DNA of 64,000 bases from Isoetes taiwanensis (Eukaryota; Streptophyta; Lycopodiopsida; Isoetales; Isoetaceae), in NCBI GenBank assembly GCA_021234155.1, contig JAJEKV010000073.1:372213-436212 (forward strand). Reading direction: 5' to 3'. Shown piece by piece: positions 36,187-48,609 of the stretch. The notes beneath the pieces are model-generated. The model was not told the origin of the DNA. It searched no databases and saw nothing but the letters and a program-made list of their open reading frames with translations. The position numbers and the translations under genes are program-made. Within the stretch, counting starts at the first letter, position 1; every line of letters starts with the position of its first letter.

Positions 36187-36582
36187 GGGTACTAAAACAC
36201 ACCATGGTATATGTGACGACCTTATGCACATTATAAGATCATCAGTCCATACAAAACGACAGTATCCACAGTTGCAGCTGTTGAAAAGTAGTTACCAAAA
36301 CTGCAACAAGACCAGAGAAGTAGAACCATAATGAATCTAACAGATAACAGAGATACAACATTCCCAACAACGTATATGTTGGCATTACTAAGTTGCATCG
36401 CCAACTTATAACTGTTTTTTTCTTGCTGGAGTTCAATGATACTTTGGGCTTTGCTTACTGAGGAAAAAACAACTACCAGACCTATCTACTATCTAATTTC
36501 ATTTGCTCATGTTTTTGAACATTGTAAAAATGAAGGAAATTTACTGTAGAGTGAAGATCAATCATGGATTATCTAACTATAT

Positions 36583-36612
36583 ACAAGAAATTTATCGCGG
36601 CGGCCGCGAACA
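36583..36612 (+). mobile_element. CACTA-type transposon end (putative)
   Basis: TACAAGAAATTTATCGCGG followed by CGGCCGCG resembles the terminal and subterminal sequence of plant CACTA elements, which begin CACTACAAGAAA and carry GC-rich GCGGCGG inverted motifs just inside. The same string without one A recurs at 53867-53887. The first bases (CAC) are not conserved, and no opposite end was found in the window. Confidence 0.4.
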
Positions 36613-37518
36613 TTTCTCTTCACCAATTCACTTATTGATCTGAAAGTTTGTTCAATGCAAATATGGTGATAGTTATACAATTTTTGAAACGTTTTAGGAT
36701 TTTCATAACCACCTAGTCATTTTCGTGTAAAGATAATGTATATGAGACCGTGATGTTTGACATCGTACATTTACTTCCATGTTAACTCCAGATCCCTTAA
36801 GAAACCGTATTAACTCCAGACTCCTTAAGAACTAGTCATTTTATGTTAATCATCGTGCCTAGCTAGTTCATCATAATCTTGTTGGTTTTTTAATAAGATT
36901 TAAAATCAATATATTAGGAAGTATTTGATATTGCTTTCTTTGCTTTTGTATTATTCCACCGGGTTATGAAGATATAGATATTGAGTGTCACCCTGAGTCC
37001 TCCGCCCATGATTCTTAGTAATCCACTTTGCCAAAGCCTATGCTAATGATGCGTAATCTATTGCCACTTCTTTAAGTATTTCGCATCTTTGACAATACAT
37101 GAAACTAATCCTCAAGTCCTAATGATTTTTTTCATATATTCTTAATAATGCAACTCTGTTGTATTCTACAACTAACAAAGCATATGTGGTGTCCCCCCAA
37201 TGAACCAAATTATCACAAGTAGAAGGGAAAAGCAAATGAAGGCTAAATTATTGCCATTGGAAACCCAAGCTTTGATGCCATATTTGCAGTTGTAACATTT
37301 GTGGTATAATCCTTGATGCTATGCTCGCGCTACGTAATCCATCACAAGAGACATGTCGAAGCATATCCTTGTTGGACAATCAAGACAAATCATCGACTTC
37401 ATCAATGGTTATGGACCCTACAATCCTAGTGTCCAAGGATAACCATAACTCAGATGATGCAAAACAGAACCATCTTCTATATATAGGCCCTGCAAATATA
37501 TGTGTATATGTTGAATAA

Positions 37519-37710
37519 TCAAAAGATTCGCCAAATTTGATAAGCGAGGTGTGAGAATTGAGCCCCTTGGGCATTGTTATATCCATTGAAAGCTTCTTCA
37601 CATGCCTCAGCATCAAAGGCTTGCTTCGGCCCGGAAGGTAGTCCAGCAGTGATTTCATTTGATTGGGAAGCTTGTCTCCGTGCATCTTCCCCTTTCGTGG
37701 TTGCCTCAGA
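37519..37710 (-). CDS. possible exon, 63 codons, unrecognised
   Basis: The minus strand is open for 63 codons reading SEATTKGEDARRQASQSNEI, TAGLPSGPKQAFDAEACEEA, FNGYNNAQGAQFSHLAYQIW. The acidic, Ala/Gln/Ser-rich start followed by a more hydrophobic end is protein-like. A second short open piece (GLYIEDGSVLHHLSYGYPW) follows a GCAG acceptor near 37492. These may be 5' exons of a transcript continuing to 33.65 kb. Overlapping open frames on both strands make the call uncertain. Confidence 0.3.
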   Translation of the reverse strand, partial: SEATTKGEDARRQASQSNEITAGLPSGPKQAFDAEACEEAFNGYNNAQGAQFSHLAYQIWRIF

Positions 37711-37899
37711 TACTCATGGCCAACTACACCCGCTAGAATTTATGCATGCGCATTCCTGCTGCAGGTGGAGGAGAGCAGGTATTATGTCTATTGAACAAGG
37801 GTATTTTGGTATTGACATTGCCCTTGGCAATGGTTTCAGGAGACATATGGGTTGTTGGATAAAGATATCAAGATATGGGCTTATGTGTAGCAAGTGCCC

Positions 37900-38629
37900 T
37901 TCCTAATTAAGAAGGTGGGTAACAAGAGAGATGCTCGGAACTTTGTTCAAGGTATTAAAGAAGGCAAGAAGCTAGTAACCATGCTGCTGTGATTGCTTAC
38001 CTCCTCAAATACTTTATCACCTTCTCAAAATGGCACTTACGTGACTTTGCCTCTCAATGCGGCAATCCATCCGAACCTTGTTTGGTCTAAATATAATCCT
38101 CCAAAGGTAAATGTTCTAATTTTGGCAGTGATTCATCGCTTTGAGAGTTAATGAGATGGTTCATCGCTTTAAGCCGTGAGTTTATGCATTGAAACATTGA
38201 GCACTGCTTATATTTGTGTGCAGAAATGAGCAGGTCTTAGGTCCTCGGCCGCATTCTCTTTTTGAGTATCTTTGATAGTCGCAAGACTTTCTTTTGGTAA
38301 ATATCCAACCGCGGACCGCTTCTAAAAAGGATTGCATTTCACATGGCAAAGTCTTGGCTAATATGGAGTGTGGCGGAAGCCGGTTGCTTAATTTAAAGGT
38401 CTTTTATGATGTTTATTTCTTTCTCGTGGTGCTTCAAGAAATTCAGAAGAAGTTGTATATCTGCTTTCGTGATTCCACTGGTCTGGCATCGTATTAAAAT
38501 TCCAATATGGAGTGATCATCTAAAAGTGATTGATGCTTCAGTGTGACATTTCTTACTCCGAAGTACTTTGTAATATTTTGAGTGTATAATATAAGTAAAA
38601 CAATTTTCTTCAAAAAAAAAAAAAAAAAA
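37900..38629 (+). mobile_element. LINE-like 3' relic with A18 tail
   Basis: Near 38073-38130 one frame reads HPNLVWSKYNPPKVNVLI, which resembles the WxKxWxxxxPPKVxxFxWR signature at the start of the zinc-binding zf-RVT domain after L1-type reverse transcriptase. About 500 bp later the sequence ends in an 18-base A run (38612-38629). A poly(A) tail at the end of a decayed ORF2-like stretch is what an L1-type insertion leaves. The evidence for the family is thin. Confidence 0.4.
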
Positions 38630-39121
38630 GATTCGGCCAAATTTTATGCCAACATATTGCCGCGGAATGTCCGTAAAAGAAACCAACCAAATTGTACCAA
38701 AGAGACTTTTAATTTGTACTTTCCATAACAATTTCCAACCAATCGATACCTATAAATAACTTCACAACCCATAAATCAGAGTTAAGAGCAAAATGTTTGT
38801 ACCCATTATGTAAGCCATCAAATTTAGTTGCTGTCAACACCCCAAATGGTGATGATATGGCAATATCGGCACTAAAAAGCATTTGTATCTTATCAACTTA
38901 AAAAGGAAATAAACATGGTCATGAAATATCCAGAAAGCTTGAATTATACACAAATAGATAATATGCATATTGAATTCGCGGAACTACACAGAGATGGAAC
39001 TCGCTATTACAGAGAAATAGAGCATTAAAAAGGAAGTAGATAGATACATACCTTTCCAAAGAAAGACAAACCTATTTGCCACAGCCAATGAAAAATCTCA
39101 GAGAAAGGCTTTTGTTTACGC

Positions 39122-39670
39122 TATCGCATCCGAGCCATCGGATCTAATTAATGGACGAGCATGCATCTCTTCCCATGCATGCATGCATTGCATGCATTTT
39201 TGAGTTCGCCCGCTTGGGGATTGCTATTTCTTGTAGGTTCTTCATCTACTTCTCATCGCTTCCTCTCAGCAGCTCCCTTTGACTCTTCTTTGATAATCGG
39301 GCAGGAAGGGGCCTCGCCCGGGTTTGCCAATTCCATGCTCCTTTCCATGTTGTGACATGTTCTTCCTCGATCTTGTCCCTTTTTGGCCATCTTCACCTCT
39401 AATTCGATCCTGCTTTTTGATAAGGAAGTTATCTTTTGTCGGGAGCTTTGTCTGCTTTCAAGGCGCAGCCCTTATTCGAGAATGCCATCGACCGAGCCAT
39501 CGGATCGAATTTTCAATGGGCCAGCATGCATCTCTTTCTTCCTATGCATGCATGCAATCGCATGCATTTTCCGTAGGCTCGCCTCGCTTTGGGATCGCTA
39601 TTTTGCGTGTTCTTCATCGACTTCCTTTATCGCATTTTCTCCTCTCTCAAGAGCGCCTTGACTCCCACCC
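39122..39670. repeat. ~365-bp duplication rich in CATGCATG
   Basis: GAGCCATCGGATC, AGCATGCATCTCTT, a CATGCATGCATGCA cluster, GGGAT(T/C)GCTATTT and TCTTCATC occur in the same order from about 39133 and again from about 39493. The clusters at 39174-39197 and 39544-39567 contain several CATGCA (RY) elements, the target of plant B3-domain factors such as ABI3 and FUS3. The surrounding DNA is pyrimidine-rich on the plus strand. No adjoining gene is identified, so regulatory use is inference. Confidence 0.65.
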
Positions 39671-39699
39671 GCCCTCCTCCCTTCATGTGTGTATATTAT

Positions 39700-42600
39700 T
39701 ATAAATGTTGTTTTTTGTCACATGGCACGCGGTAATCTGTTCTCGCCAGCTTCCTCTTGTTTTAGTTATTGCTTTTTAACGCTAAGCACGCGCGGACCAA
39801 ATTTCCTCTTTCGCAGGTTTTTCTCTATTGGTTTTTGTTGGTGATGCGCAGATTCGTAAGTGATGCCACTTCGTGATTCTCTATGGAGCGTGGGTTTTTG
39901 TGGGAACGCTTTTAGCACCGGCGTTTTTCTTTGAAGGACGCATAACTATTATCAAGAAAAATCAAGATACATACAAGCGGACCGTGATAAGGGACTCAAA
40001 ACCTAGAGGGACAAGCGAGTCCACTAAGCAAAGTCCACCCATACACAAGATATACTCAAACTCCTTGTGCCACCTTGAGGCGCTTATCACCCCATCACAA
40101 TCAACATGGTCTACCACATCGATGATCATCAAGAGACATCAAATTATCATGCCATCGACAGAACGAGGCGAGATAGCCTCGCGGAGATGACATAATGCAT
40201 TTTTCTCGCCGCTTTTCCAATTGACCTGCTGCTGACTCTTTTGCCACGTAAGATTAGGACCATCACCATAACAACCTCTAAAACATGAGAGGAAGAAGCA
40301 TCAACATGGAAGAACAAACCAAGGTGCACAGTATGATGGGCGCCAAAGACTATTAATCGGCCGGAACTCGAATTAGAGCATTCCCGATGAGGAGCACACA
40401 ACCTGCAAAGGTTGATTATGAATAGATGAAGAAGTCACAACCGAGCTTGAGCCCTCGAAGAAGGTTGAACATGTTGAGACGACGCGTGCCTCACAAAGCT
40501 AGCAAAGTTCTTCTGTCGTAGAAACAGACGCAAGCACTTCCGACCATTCAAGCTTAAGATCCAATTTTATACCTCAAGGCCCACTTTTCACCACTATACA
40601 ATCTTAAAGCCGTTTAGTCCACCGCATTGAGTCACAAATCCCTGACCGCTCATGATGGAATGTGAGATATGAACTCTCAAGACCACGGGTAAATTGGGTA
40701 AATCTCAGAAATTCGATGGGCCATTAGATCAGGAGGAAGATTAGATATCGAGAACCAAAGAATGCATCTTTTTAATGCGCGAACTATATCTGTGTAAAAC
40801 TTCGTGAGAGTAATAATGATACATCTATATACTCCCCAAATTTCAAGTGGATCAATCCTCTCTTGATACAAATTAAAGAGTCCACCGTGAGATCACTACT
40901 TTCAAACATAATAAGAACAAAGTTTTTTGCCAACAACTTGATGGTCCTAAAAGGAGGAATGTATACGCCTCAAAAAGCCGGTAGATAACCAAATACCAAA
41001 CCGGAAAAATCCAAAATAGCCACCAAAGAAAATAACCAAGGATCAGACATGAGATAGGTTCTCAAGATACCTAATATGAGCTTGATGTGGTCCACCTCAA
41101 CCACCTGGAACAGTCGGCTTGATGGTTTAGCAGCCCTCAAGCAAGCAGTGCTTCACTTGTCGCAGATTTTATCAGCTAGGTTTTTCCTCAGAACCCGAAA
41201 GGGCTGGGTTTTAATCTTGACGCATAAACTCTCAAGCAGTACACTAGCCAACATCCGTAGTACACACTTACCGTGCATTATAACTGATATTCCCTATGTT
41301 TTTCATTTTCTCTGCAGTATGTGATGTGCAGCTACCCAATTTATACCATTGTAGAAAATCACGAGAGAAGCAAATACTCATGATGCTTCTAAGTAATAAA
41401 TCCAAGTGGAACTCAAGCTATTCTTTTTGGGCTGACGCATGCTTTATTCACCAAGTAAGAACTAGAGGAACATAAATGCAAAGACAGGATTATAACCCCA
41501 AAGGGATAAACCGATCCAACTGAAAGCACAACCACCACTTCATGCAAAAGAATGAATCAAGATAAGTATGCCGTGACGTGATTTTCTTCTCTTTGATCAA
41601 GAGAAGAACAATTGTAAGCCATAACAATTTTATTTTGCCTAATCGAAGAACAATCTCATCCGCAAAGATTCATGCCCTTAAAGATAAACAACCTCCTTCT
41701 CTTCCCCGTGATTGACCATAAATGCCACCCACATGCCAATGAAAAGCTCAAGCCTCTAGTTTGGGCCAAGCATTAGGATAGATAGCAAGCAAAAATTTGC
41801 CGGGCTAGATCGAGACGTACAAATAGGGTCAACAACCAAGACCATGCCTCGCCGGGCCACACAAGAAAAACAATGCTCAATACTCAACCCTTTATGGGCA
41901 TAAAGGATGTGAGTTTCCAAACTGGACATCCATTTTATGGACCAACCTCGCTGGACTCGAGGCATCTATGGATCACTTGCCACCACAAAACTGAATTACT
42001 TTGGGATGAAGCAGCTTATCCCATACCCATATCCAAACACTTTTCATTGTGGTCAGAGGGACTCAAGATGCCACCTATTAGATATATGGTGATTTCAGGA
42101 ATGCACAAGCAGTTTATGCTTAAGACAATAAACCGCCTCGGGCCGGATATCCCCATGGCAACCCCATAATGACCACCCTCAATCAGGACCGTAATGCGGT
42201 AGCAAATAATGCAAAGAATATGATCTTGACACTGCCCCATCTGCATAACAAGAACTTTGTTCTAAATAAGCCTCTATGATGAGATGACCGCATCATACCA
42301 AGCTGCACAGTGCTTATACCAAATTGCTATCCATCGCCGTTGTGTTCCTTGGATGAACAACCACACTTAGGAGGCACATTCTCCGAGTGTCTCGCAAAGG
42401 AATCCACCAAAGATGGAGTGGAACTGAAGACATGCCTCGTGATTAATATAGAAAAGAGACTCGACAAAGGTCCCAAGTAGCAAGCAACCCTTTAGAAGGG
42501 AGACGATTAGGATACTTGATGCATATGATAAAGCAAAGCCCAAGGAAGGAGGGCTTAATGGTGGCCTTATGAAATGGGAGACAATGCTGAATCGACCAAG

Positions 42601-45585
42601 ACCAACAAACTCAAAGCCAAAGAGAATCATCCTACCAATGAAAATCCTCCAAATAAATCCTTTGATATCATCAATCTTCTACTGAGGTGAACTAACATAC
42701 CACATCTCACCCTCAAATGCTTTTGAAAGTCTAATGCATTTCCCAAGCTACCTTGACCACCGCCTCCTAACTCATTTCCACACCAAATAAAATTTCACTA
42801 CACGACAATCTCCTCCATCTTACATCAAGGAGCTTAATTGAGCAGACACCATGTAGACATGAGTATTACTAAGAACACATTTAGCCACGCTGATTCTACC
42901 GAAAGCATGGACAGCTACTGAGTCTCCACCAAAACAAATGCTTGCAACCCACTAATGATTTCATCCTGCCATCCGCCAAGGTAGACGCGAATTTCAACCG
43001 AATACCAAGTAACTTTTGTGGTATTGCCATGCAAAAGAATCTTCCATGGATAGTCCAAAATATTGTGGAGGGATGGACTGTCTAACGCCCACAAAATGGT
43101 ATACTTACGCCTCTACAACAACCTCATGCTAAGGAGAATGTGTCTAATAATAGCTTAGCACACGATTCTCACCGCAATCAGGAACAAAAAGTGTCATCGC
43201 ATATTGGTTACATACCTCTTGAGAACCATCGCCCATTGGAGGCCTTGAATAATGCCACTGGGTAGCCACAGAAGAGCCGGGATACATTTCACACACCAGA
43301 AAAGCAAGGGTGCCAAGGGACGCCTCGTCGCACCTCTACCCACTACAAAAATATCAGATGGCTCGGCCCCGAAAAAGCGACAAGAGATCCGCTGATGTAT
43401 GGAGCTTCATGACATTCCTGTGAATGACTCCCAAACCCAAGTGCAAGAAGACACCTCTCCAAGAAACCCCTAATCAACACTATCGCAGTTTTGTAGCAAA
43501 ATCAAGCTTAAGATACACCGCTTCTAAAGCTATTCCTTATGCGTAAAGCAAGCAAACCTAGCCCTCAGAGCCCCAAATACCCCGGATTAGATCTTTATTA
43601 TCCCAATCGCAATCAATGTATGCCTTGCTCTTTTCCGAGACTCGCTGGATGGTCTAATGATTCTTACCCTTAGTCATATCTAGCAAGATAAATCTAGATG
43701 TATATGCACCTGGTATTAGCCTCGATACCGTAATGATGCCGGGTTAGAGAGAGATAGTTCTTAATCTACCGGGTTTGTCAATCATCGACTATGCCGCCTC
43801 TACAAATATATGTATTTTCTGCCTAAGCATGTCAAATTTGTTTTTCCATCCGACAAATGCGCTACGCGATGTCTTTCATAATTAGGGTGTGGGTTGTTCC
43901 TTCCTATTGAATACCAAAGTTTTGCCCATCACAAGATAACGCCAATGGGAAATGCAAAGCTTTGACGCGGTATAATGCTTATCCTTCCAACATCAATCAT
44001 GAGCGTAACTAAGGAGGAAGTAGCGGCAAGCATATGGCTGGAAATCGTAGGCAAATAGCCTGCCAGAGGGGTTTTCGTGGCGAAGGCCTCAAAACTCCAC
44101 TAATAAGGTCAAGATGAAACGCATAAAAGCTTAGCTAGGCTTTTGCATTTTAATGTACCAATCAGAGGCTTTAATGATGTGCCACCGCATATCAAGAAAA
44201 AGGCTAAAAAGGATTGTAAGGTCTCGGGTTAGAAAAATTGAGTTCTTCATGCCCCACTTGATTTTTCTCCCATAGCTTTTCTCCCTTTTCTCCAAGATGT
44301 GATAATAATGGATGGAGAATGTGGGTTCCTCGTGAACTACCCCACACTGCAGCAAAAACAAAAGAACAAAAAGAATTCAAAAGCTGCCTGGACAAAGGCC
44401 CCTATCTTTTTCAACAATTTGTCTGCCACAGATAAAGAAGTTTACTCATTTATTCTTCAAATAATGCCTGATCGCTACAATTATATATAGGCACTTCAAG
44501 GATAAAAACATGCCTCCTCTATCTTCGATCTAAAAGATGCATGTAAGAACTTAGCAAAGCCGCTAAGGTCGTTTTCCTTTGTATGCTATGATCCAAAGCT
44601 TGTTTCTACTAAGTCCAAAGTGTACATCTCCTTATGCACACCGCTTTTCATCACTCTTAATGATCTCACAATCCCTTTAGCGCGGCATTTTGCCACCACA
44701 TTGCCGGAAAGCAAAGTCAAATATAACCTACAACCCCATTTGATAATGGGAGAAGCTGCGATGAGCTATGGACTCTTATAGTCGCAGACAGAATTTGCCT
44801 TCAAAAGAAAGCTTACATCCGCAAAGGCTTTCATACCATACTTGTCATCAAAGGGAACAGAACCCATGGATCCGGCCATTGCCAAGAGCGTATCCGCTTT
44901 AAGCAAAGGAAGATGGTCCTTCGTGAGAACTTTCGTGAGATGCACTAACAAACTTCTTTTGGTTCCTTTCGCCGATAGAAGATGGATGCGCTGATGACCT
45001 CGAAGCACCAATCAGATCAATTAATGATGAGACTGCAACAACTGCAGTTTGCATCTTATTTGAATAAGATAGGATTTTTTTATATATTCAATTTATAGGG
45101 GACGATGCAAAGAATGATATATGATCAGCAAAGAATCGGCGCCTTATCATCGGGCTATTAATGGCTTTGCCATCCCCCTTTTTTTAAGTCCTTTTTTAAA
45201 ACGAAGATTTACACGTGTCTCTTCCAGGGTTTTTCTTGGTGTAAAAATATTAGGCTCAAACAAAAAATAATACTGCCTTATATATGTTTGGATAAGATTA
45301 CTAGCAATTTTTTCTTTTTTTTGGAATTATCTATGTGAAAGTTTCTCTCTTTAAAAAATGCTTTTCCAAATGCATAATTTTTTCCCCGCAAAAGACTCCA
45401 TGCTATTTTTTCCTCCCTTCGAAAGCTCCCATTGCGCCTCGTGGTTCCGCCTTGGAGACTTCAGCTTTGCTACTTATTTATCCGACAACCCAAAGAATCA
45501 ATATCTTGGGTACCCGTGAATTGGGCTAAGATATCAACAAATTAGACCCGACAATGCCGCTGCTTGGATCGAGAAACCCGTGTAC
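39700..45585. other. unrecognised, probably decayed repeat DNA
   Basis: About 5.9 kb with open frames up to 105 codons on both strands and none convincing. A minus-strand string KIDDIKGFIWR near 42650-42680 faintly resembles the KIDxIxRxFIW block of L1-type reverse transcriptase C-termini, but the catalytic box is not found. The rest shows no motif I can defend. Confidence 0.35.
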
Positions 45586-45587
45586 TG

Positions 45588-46902
45588 TTACCAAAGATAG
45601 ATTCTTGCCATGTTAATGACTAATTTCACTTATCTTAGAGCCAGCCCGCGATCAAGCTATTAGTGGAAATTCAAAAGTGTAATTAGCATTGCCCAAGAGT
45701 TTTAGAAAGCTAGAATTTAGAAGAAAGCCGATCACATTCTTGCATCAAGCCACAAACTAAATTCAGGATATTTAGAATAAGGTGAAGCCGTATGGAATCA
45801 ATAGCCCCATTGCGGCAGGCAAAGAGTTTTATGGAATCGACTTCTTGGTTTGCCATAGAACAAATGCCTAGTCTCTGAAAACTTAGCCACGTTGTAGGTA
45901 TGCTATAGATGAAATTATAACAAGATCCATCCTGAATCGTGGTTGTGGTGGAAACAAGAGGAACTAATTTACTAAAAAGCTCAATACTCCTTCCAATGCT
46001 TCAGAATGTAATTGAGATTGTGTTGGGGATGAAAAATTTTTTGGGTGCATGTGCCTTTATTTTTGAAGTGGAGTTTTCCAACCACTTGACTTGACCTCGG
46101 GATGGGCTTGGGTTTGTATGGTTTGAGAGCCACATCTTGGGTTCTGCACAAACTTTAGCACAAATGAAACAATAATTCATGTTTAGATGCTCAAACATTA
46201 CAAATTTTAGATTATTCTCGATTATATTCTAAATTACCTGATCAAAATCGTAATTTGATTTGCTCCTGAATTTGCTGGTGATCTATATCAAATCTTACAT
46301 ATTTCTCGATCATGCAGAAATCTGTAGATCTGTGACAGATTCTTAGATGACCCACATGAAATTAGCTCGACGTATATGTGATTTTGGGTCTAGCAAAGCT
46401 CGATGAATACCTTATCGCTGTGTTGTAGTATTACTACAACCCCGTGAATTGTGTCGACAGATTGTGTGTTGCTATGGATCAAAGGTTTTGTGTAGACAGC
46501 CTAACCGGCCCCCATTTTTGAGAGGCCAAGTAAGCCCGAAAAGCTCCCGCCAAGATGCAAAGTAGTTCCGTTGTAGCCATACAAATGGTATTTTGGATTT
46601 TCTCGTCACAATTCACCCTTTTGCTCAAGGCAAATAAATCATATGGGATATGGGTTTGATTTGCAAACTCCGCCTAAGACTGACTTCTACAACATTGCAA
46701 GCGGGAGAGCTTTTCAAGTTTGTTCAGAGTGTCATATTACCACATGAAATTGTAAGCTTTTTCGTTTGTTCATATGTGTAATTACCATATGAAGCTATGG
46801 CAAGACAAACTAAAAGTGATGCCATTTTGGTTAGATTGATAAAATGTGGGCCACCCCCAAAAGACAATTTTGTTTTGAAAGCTCTTCAGAGTTGGTCAAC
46901 GC
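45588..46902. repeat. 1.3-kb duplicated block, copy 1
   Basis: Matches 62712-64000 in the same orientation, beginning ACCAAAGATAGATTCTTGCC and still matching at GTTGGTCAACGC where the window ends. Identical runs of 20-60 bp are separated by short scrambled runs. It contains a perfect inverted repeat, GTTGTAGTA-T-TACTACAAC, at 46422-46440, which is also present in the other copy. No coding frame is shared. It is probably a mobile element or LTR fragment. Confidence 0.85.
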
Positions 46903-47279
46903 TACGTATTAAGTCGAATGAGTCCCATCACCTAAAAATTATGTTGAAGAATTGATGTATGTGCGCTAGGAACTTTGTAGGACCTCACAAACACATATTC
47001 TAGAATACAATAGTTAAGAATTCAATTAGGAAGGATAAATATTGCAATATCAAGTTTTACATTTCTATATGATTCGAAAGTACTATTCTCGTGGAATACA
47101 AAACAAAAGAAAGAGAAATGTCAAATTAAAGCGCACGTAATTACCGCCCCCTCCTCCTCATTTCAAATCAGATTTCTTCAAAGATTTCTTTGCAAGTGAT
47201 GTGGTATGTGCACGCAAAAACAAGAAAATTCACAAAAGGATATATATTGGCGCCATGTTTTGTTTGTCTCCATCGCACG

Positions 47280-47345
47280 CTATTATGTAGCCTGTAAATT
47301 TGAAATGGTATTTTTATAAATATGGTTTTCTAATGGTTAGTATGG
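47280..47345. repeat. short direct repeat, first copy
   Basis: AATTTGAAATGGTATTTTTA, then GGTTTTCTAATGG and TAGTATGG, recur at about 49265-49330 as AATATGAAATGGCATTTTTA, GGTTTTCAATGG and TAGTATGG. The 2-kb spacing in direct orientation could mark the ends of a small element. Alternatively both are copies of one dispersed repeat. Confidence 0.5.
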
Positions 47346-47636
47346 GTATTCGTGATGAAAATACCTGTGAGGAAATGATGGTGGCGCCATAGATTTGAAA
47401 TATGGGAATCTAGGGGTTGGCATCCGCCTCCTCGGGTTGGCTCTGAATCGAGTTTTCACGTGGTCTAGAGTTGGGCATGGCTAAATGGCGATGGCGCTGC
47501 TGGTGATATGTGTCTTGGCTGCGGTGATTGTTTTCGCTTTGGGCCACGTATCAAGGAGGGGTTTTCTGGTTGTTCGTAGTCTATCCGCAATTTGTGTGAG
47601 TGAAGTTCGCTACGTAAGCCGATTTGCCGCTTTATT

Positions 47637-47915
47637 TTGTTTATGACCTTCTCCGAAGTTTTTAAAATCGGGTTCTCCTCGAGAGCCCTCGTGACTAGGG
47701 ACATGCCGCCGGGCTATTCTCTTGGTCGATTGGAGTACCATAGATGCCGCAGGTTACCTAGTTTGTCTCGCAAGATGCCTAATGAAGCTTTGCGATGCTC
47801 TTTTGTTAGGTTTTGCAATCGGCTGCGTTTACCGGAGCCGTACATAGAGCATGGTGCAAGTGTTGATCACTCTGTAATCGCGCGAGCTGCACATTTCTGC
47901 GGAATTACCATGTAA
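47637..47915 (+). CDS. 92-codon open frame, weakly TFIIB-like
   Basis: The frame contains SFVRFCNRLRLPEPYIEHGA and VIARAAHFCGI. The RFCxxLxLP string followed by an Ala-rich helix faintly resembles the start of the second cyclin repeat of TFIIB-family transcription factors. The usual RSPxSxAAAxIY helix is absent, so the resemblance may be chance. An acidic open frame (48118-48378, with YWDDAIPADEEDNNFEDIH) follows on the same strand and could be a linked exon. No start or splice site is established. Confidence 0.2.
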   Translation: MFMTFSEVFKIGFSSRALVTRDMPPGYSLGRLEYHRCRRLPSLSRKMPNEALRCSFVRFCNRLRLPEPYIEHGASVDHSVIARAAHFCGITM

Positions 47916-48117
47916 ACTGAGTTCACCGCTAGTCTATTGTATAAATTTTGGCTAGGATGATTCGACCGAAAATTTACCTTGTCTAGTTCTGGATCATTCT
48001 TTTCAACACGCGCCATATCAGTTTACATCGGTTCGTGCTGCCCCGAGAGCGCTAACTCCTAGCCACCGCATACCACTTCCATATGAGGACGATTCTATTT
48101 GATTTGTCAAAGAAGCT

Positions 48118-48378
48118 TTGTGCCCGTGGAGAGTGAATGGCCCGGGCGAAAGCAAGTATTGGGATGATGCTATTCCCGCCGATGAGGAAGACAATAATTT
48201 TGAGGATATACATGATGCTTCTTATAGTGCGATAGCCCCGATGTCGCGGATACTTGGAAAGCCCAAGGATTATATCCCCTGCACAAGGGTGATCGTATCT
48301 GCCATTTGGCTAAACTCGCTTTGGGTGTTGGTTGTACGCTGGAGTTTCTTTGTTTTCATGTTTTCGTTTGTTGTATAG
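48118..48378 (+). CDS. 86-codon acidic open frame, unrecognised
   Basis: The N-terminal two thirds are hydrophilic and acidic (ESKYWDDAIPADEEDNNFE, then DASYSAIAPMSRILGKPKD). The last 30 residues are strongly hydrophobic (SLWVLVVRWSFFVFMFSFVV) and could be read-through into an intron or a membrane segment. The first part looks more protein-like than most frames in this window. I do not recognise it. Confidence 0.25.
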   Translation: MCPWRVNGPGESKYWDDAIPADEEDNNFEDIHDASYSAIAPMSRILGKPKDYIPCTRVIVSAIWLNSLWVLVVRWSFFVFMFSFVV

Positions 48379-48609
48379 TTGCGTGGAGTTATGGAGACCG
48401 GACCGAATCCGCTTGTTGGCGGACGCAGCCCTCAAGTATCCTTGCCCGACCTTTCGGCTTCACCCCACGAGATGCATCCCATCCTCGACCCCGCTTGTGT
48501 ATTCAACAACTGCAGGCATCATTCTCCGCCAGAGCTTGGTATAATAACGCTTATTCGTGGACCGAGGCGCCAGAGGATTAAGCAAGATCACCGCTGCTTT
48601 GCTTAGGCA

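Noticed and set aside
42367..42680. L1 reverse transcriptase C-terminus on the minus strand
   Set aside because: Only one short string (KIDDIKGFIWR) fits and the catalytic FADD/YADD box is absent.
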